Shown here one piece after another: positions 34,204 through 34,275 of a stretch of DNA of 34,275 bases. The stretch is taken from positions 1 to 34,275 of the forward strand of contig BBXU01001663.1 in assembly GCA_001598975.1 (NCBI GenBank), given 5' to 3'. A program made the position numbers and the translations under genes. A model generated the notes under the pieces. The model was not told where the DNA came from and made no database searches. It saw only the letters and a program-made list of their open reading frames with translations. This DNA comes from Parachlorella kessleri (Eukaryota > Chlorophyta > Trebouxiophyceae > Chlorellales > Chlorellaceae). The first letter of the stretch is position 1. Each line of letters starts with the position of its first letter.

Positions 34204-34213
34204 GCAAGCAGTT

Positions 34214-34275
34214 GCACACTGTGTTGTGTGTGCGGGCGTGGGTGTGTGCGGGCGCGCGTGCGTGCGTGTGTGTGT
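34214..34275. repeat. GT/GC-rich simple sequence in intron at window end
   Basis: Alternating purine-pyrimidine sequence (GTGTGT, GCGCGC, GTGCGTGC) runs to the window end inside the fifth intron of the CNNM-type gene. Such tracts can adopt Z-DNA; here it is most simply a microsatellite. Confidence 0.75.

Overview
The window is nuclear DNA of a green alga (Chlorophyta; class not resolvable from this sequence alone). The grounds are: GC-rich, intron-dense genes with short to medium introns (mostly about 100-400 nt); plant-type plastid enzymes (7-hydroxymethyl chlorophyll a reductase and zeta-carotene desaturase); an AP2-domain protein; and many low-complexity Q/A-rich linkers. There is no bacterial operon structure. 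Gene models were built by hand: each internal splice site was chosen so that reading phase is conserved across the junction and the joined protein matches the family. For the five larger conserved genes with both ends in the window the summed exon lengths are exact multiples of three (498, 741, 474, 710 and 584 codons plus stop).

Layout, left to right: DUF1350 alpha/beta-hydrolase-like plastid protein (minus, 449-4080); an AP2-domain protein with a C-terminal J-like domain (plus, 4453-7744); a small unrecognised, probably organelle-targeted protein (plus, 8852-9768) whose last intron ends in a 95-nt (CTGA)n array; HCAR (minus, 10576-14909); an intronless SAM-dependent methyltransferase (plus, 15405-16484); a weakly supported small gene (plus, about 17159-17802); mitochondrial intermediate peptidase, an M3 metallopeptidase (minus, 19118-24922); ZDS (plus, 25206-30050); a DUF3605 protein with an uncertain or damaged 5' end (minus, 30868-32013); and the 5' part of a CNNM/CorC-type DUF21 membrane protein (plus, 32625 to the window edge).

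Functionally, two plastid pigment enzymes lie in the window: HCAR (chlorophyll b-to-a conversion) and ZDS (lycopene branch of carotenoid synthesis). The other genes are unrelated housekeeping or unknown functions. Four head-to-head pairs (DUF1350/AP2-J, HCAR/methyltransferase, MIP/ZDS, DUF3605/CNNM) share intergenic regions of about 280-610 nt.

The observations most worth checking are the AP2 plus J-domain architecture, a high share of GC-AG introns (6 of about 57 modelled donors, all in the right half), the intron whose 3' end is made of about 23 tandem copies of a branch-point-like CTGAC, and the in-frame TAG upstream of the DUF3605 reading frame. No CRISPR array, rRNA, convincing tRNA or transposon was seen.
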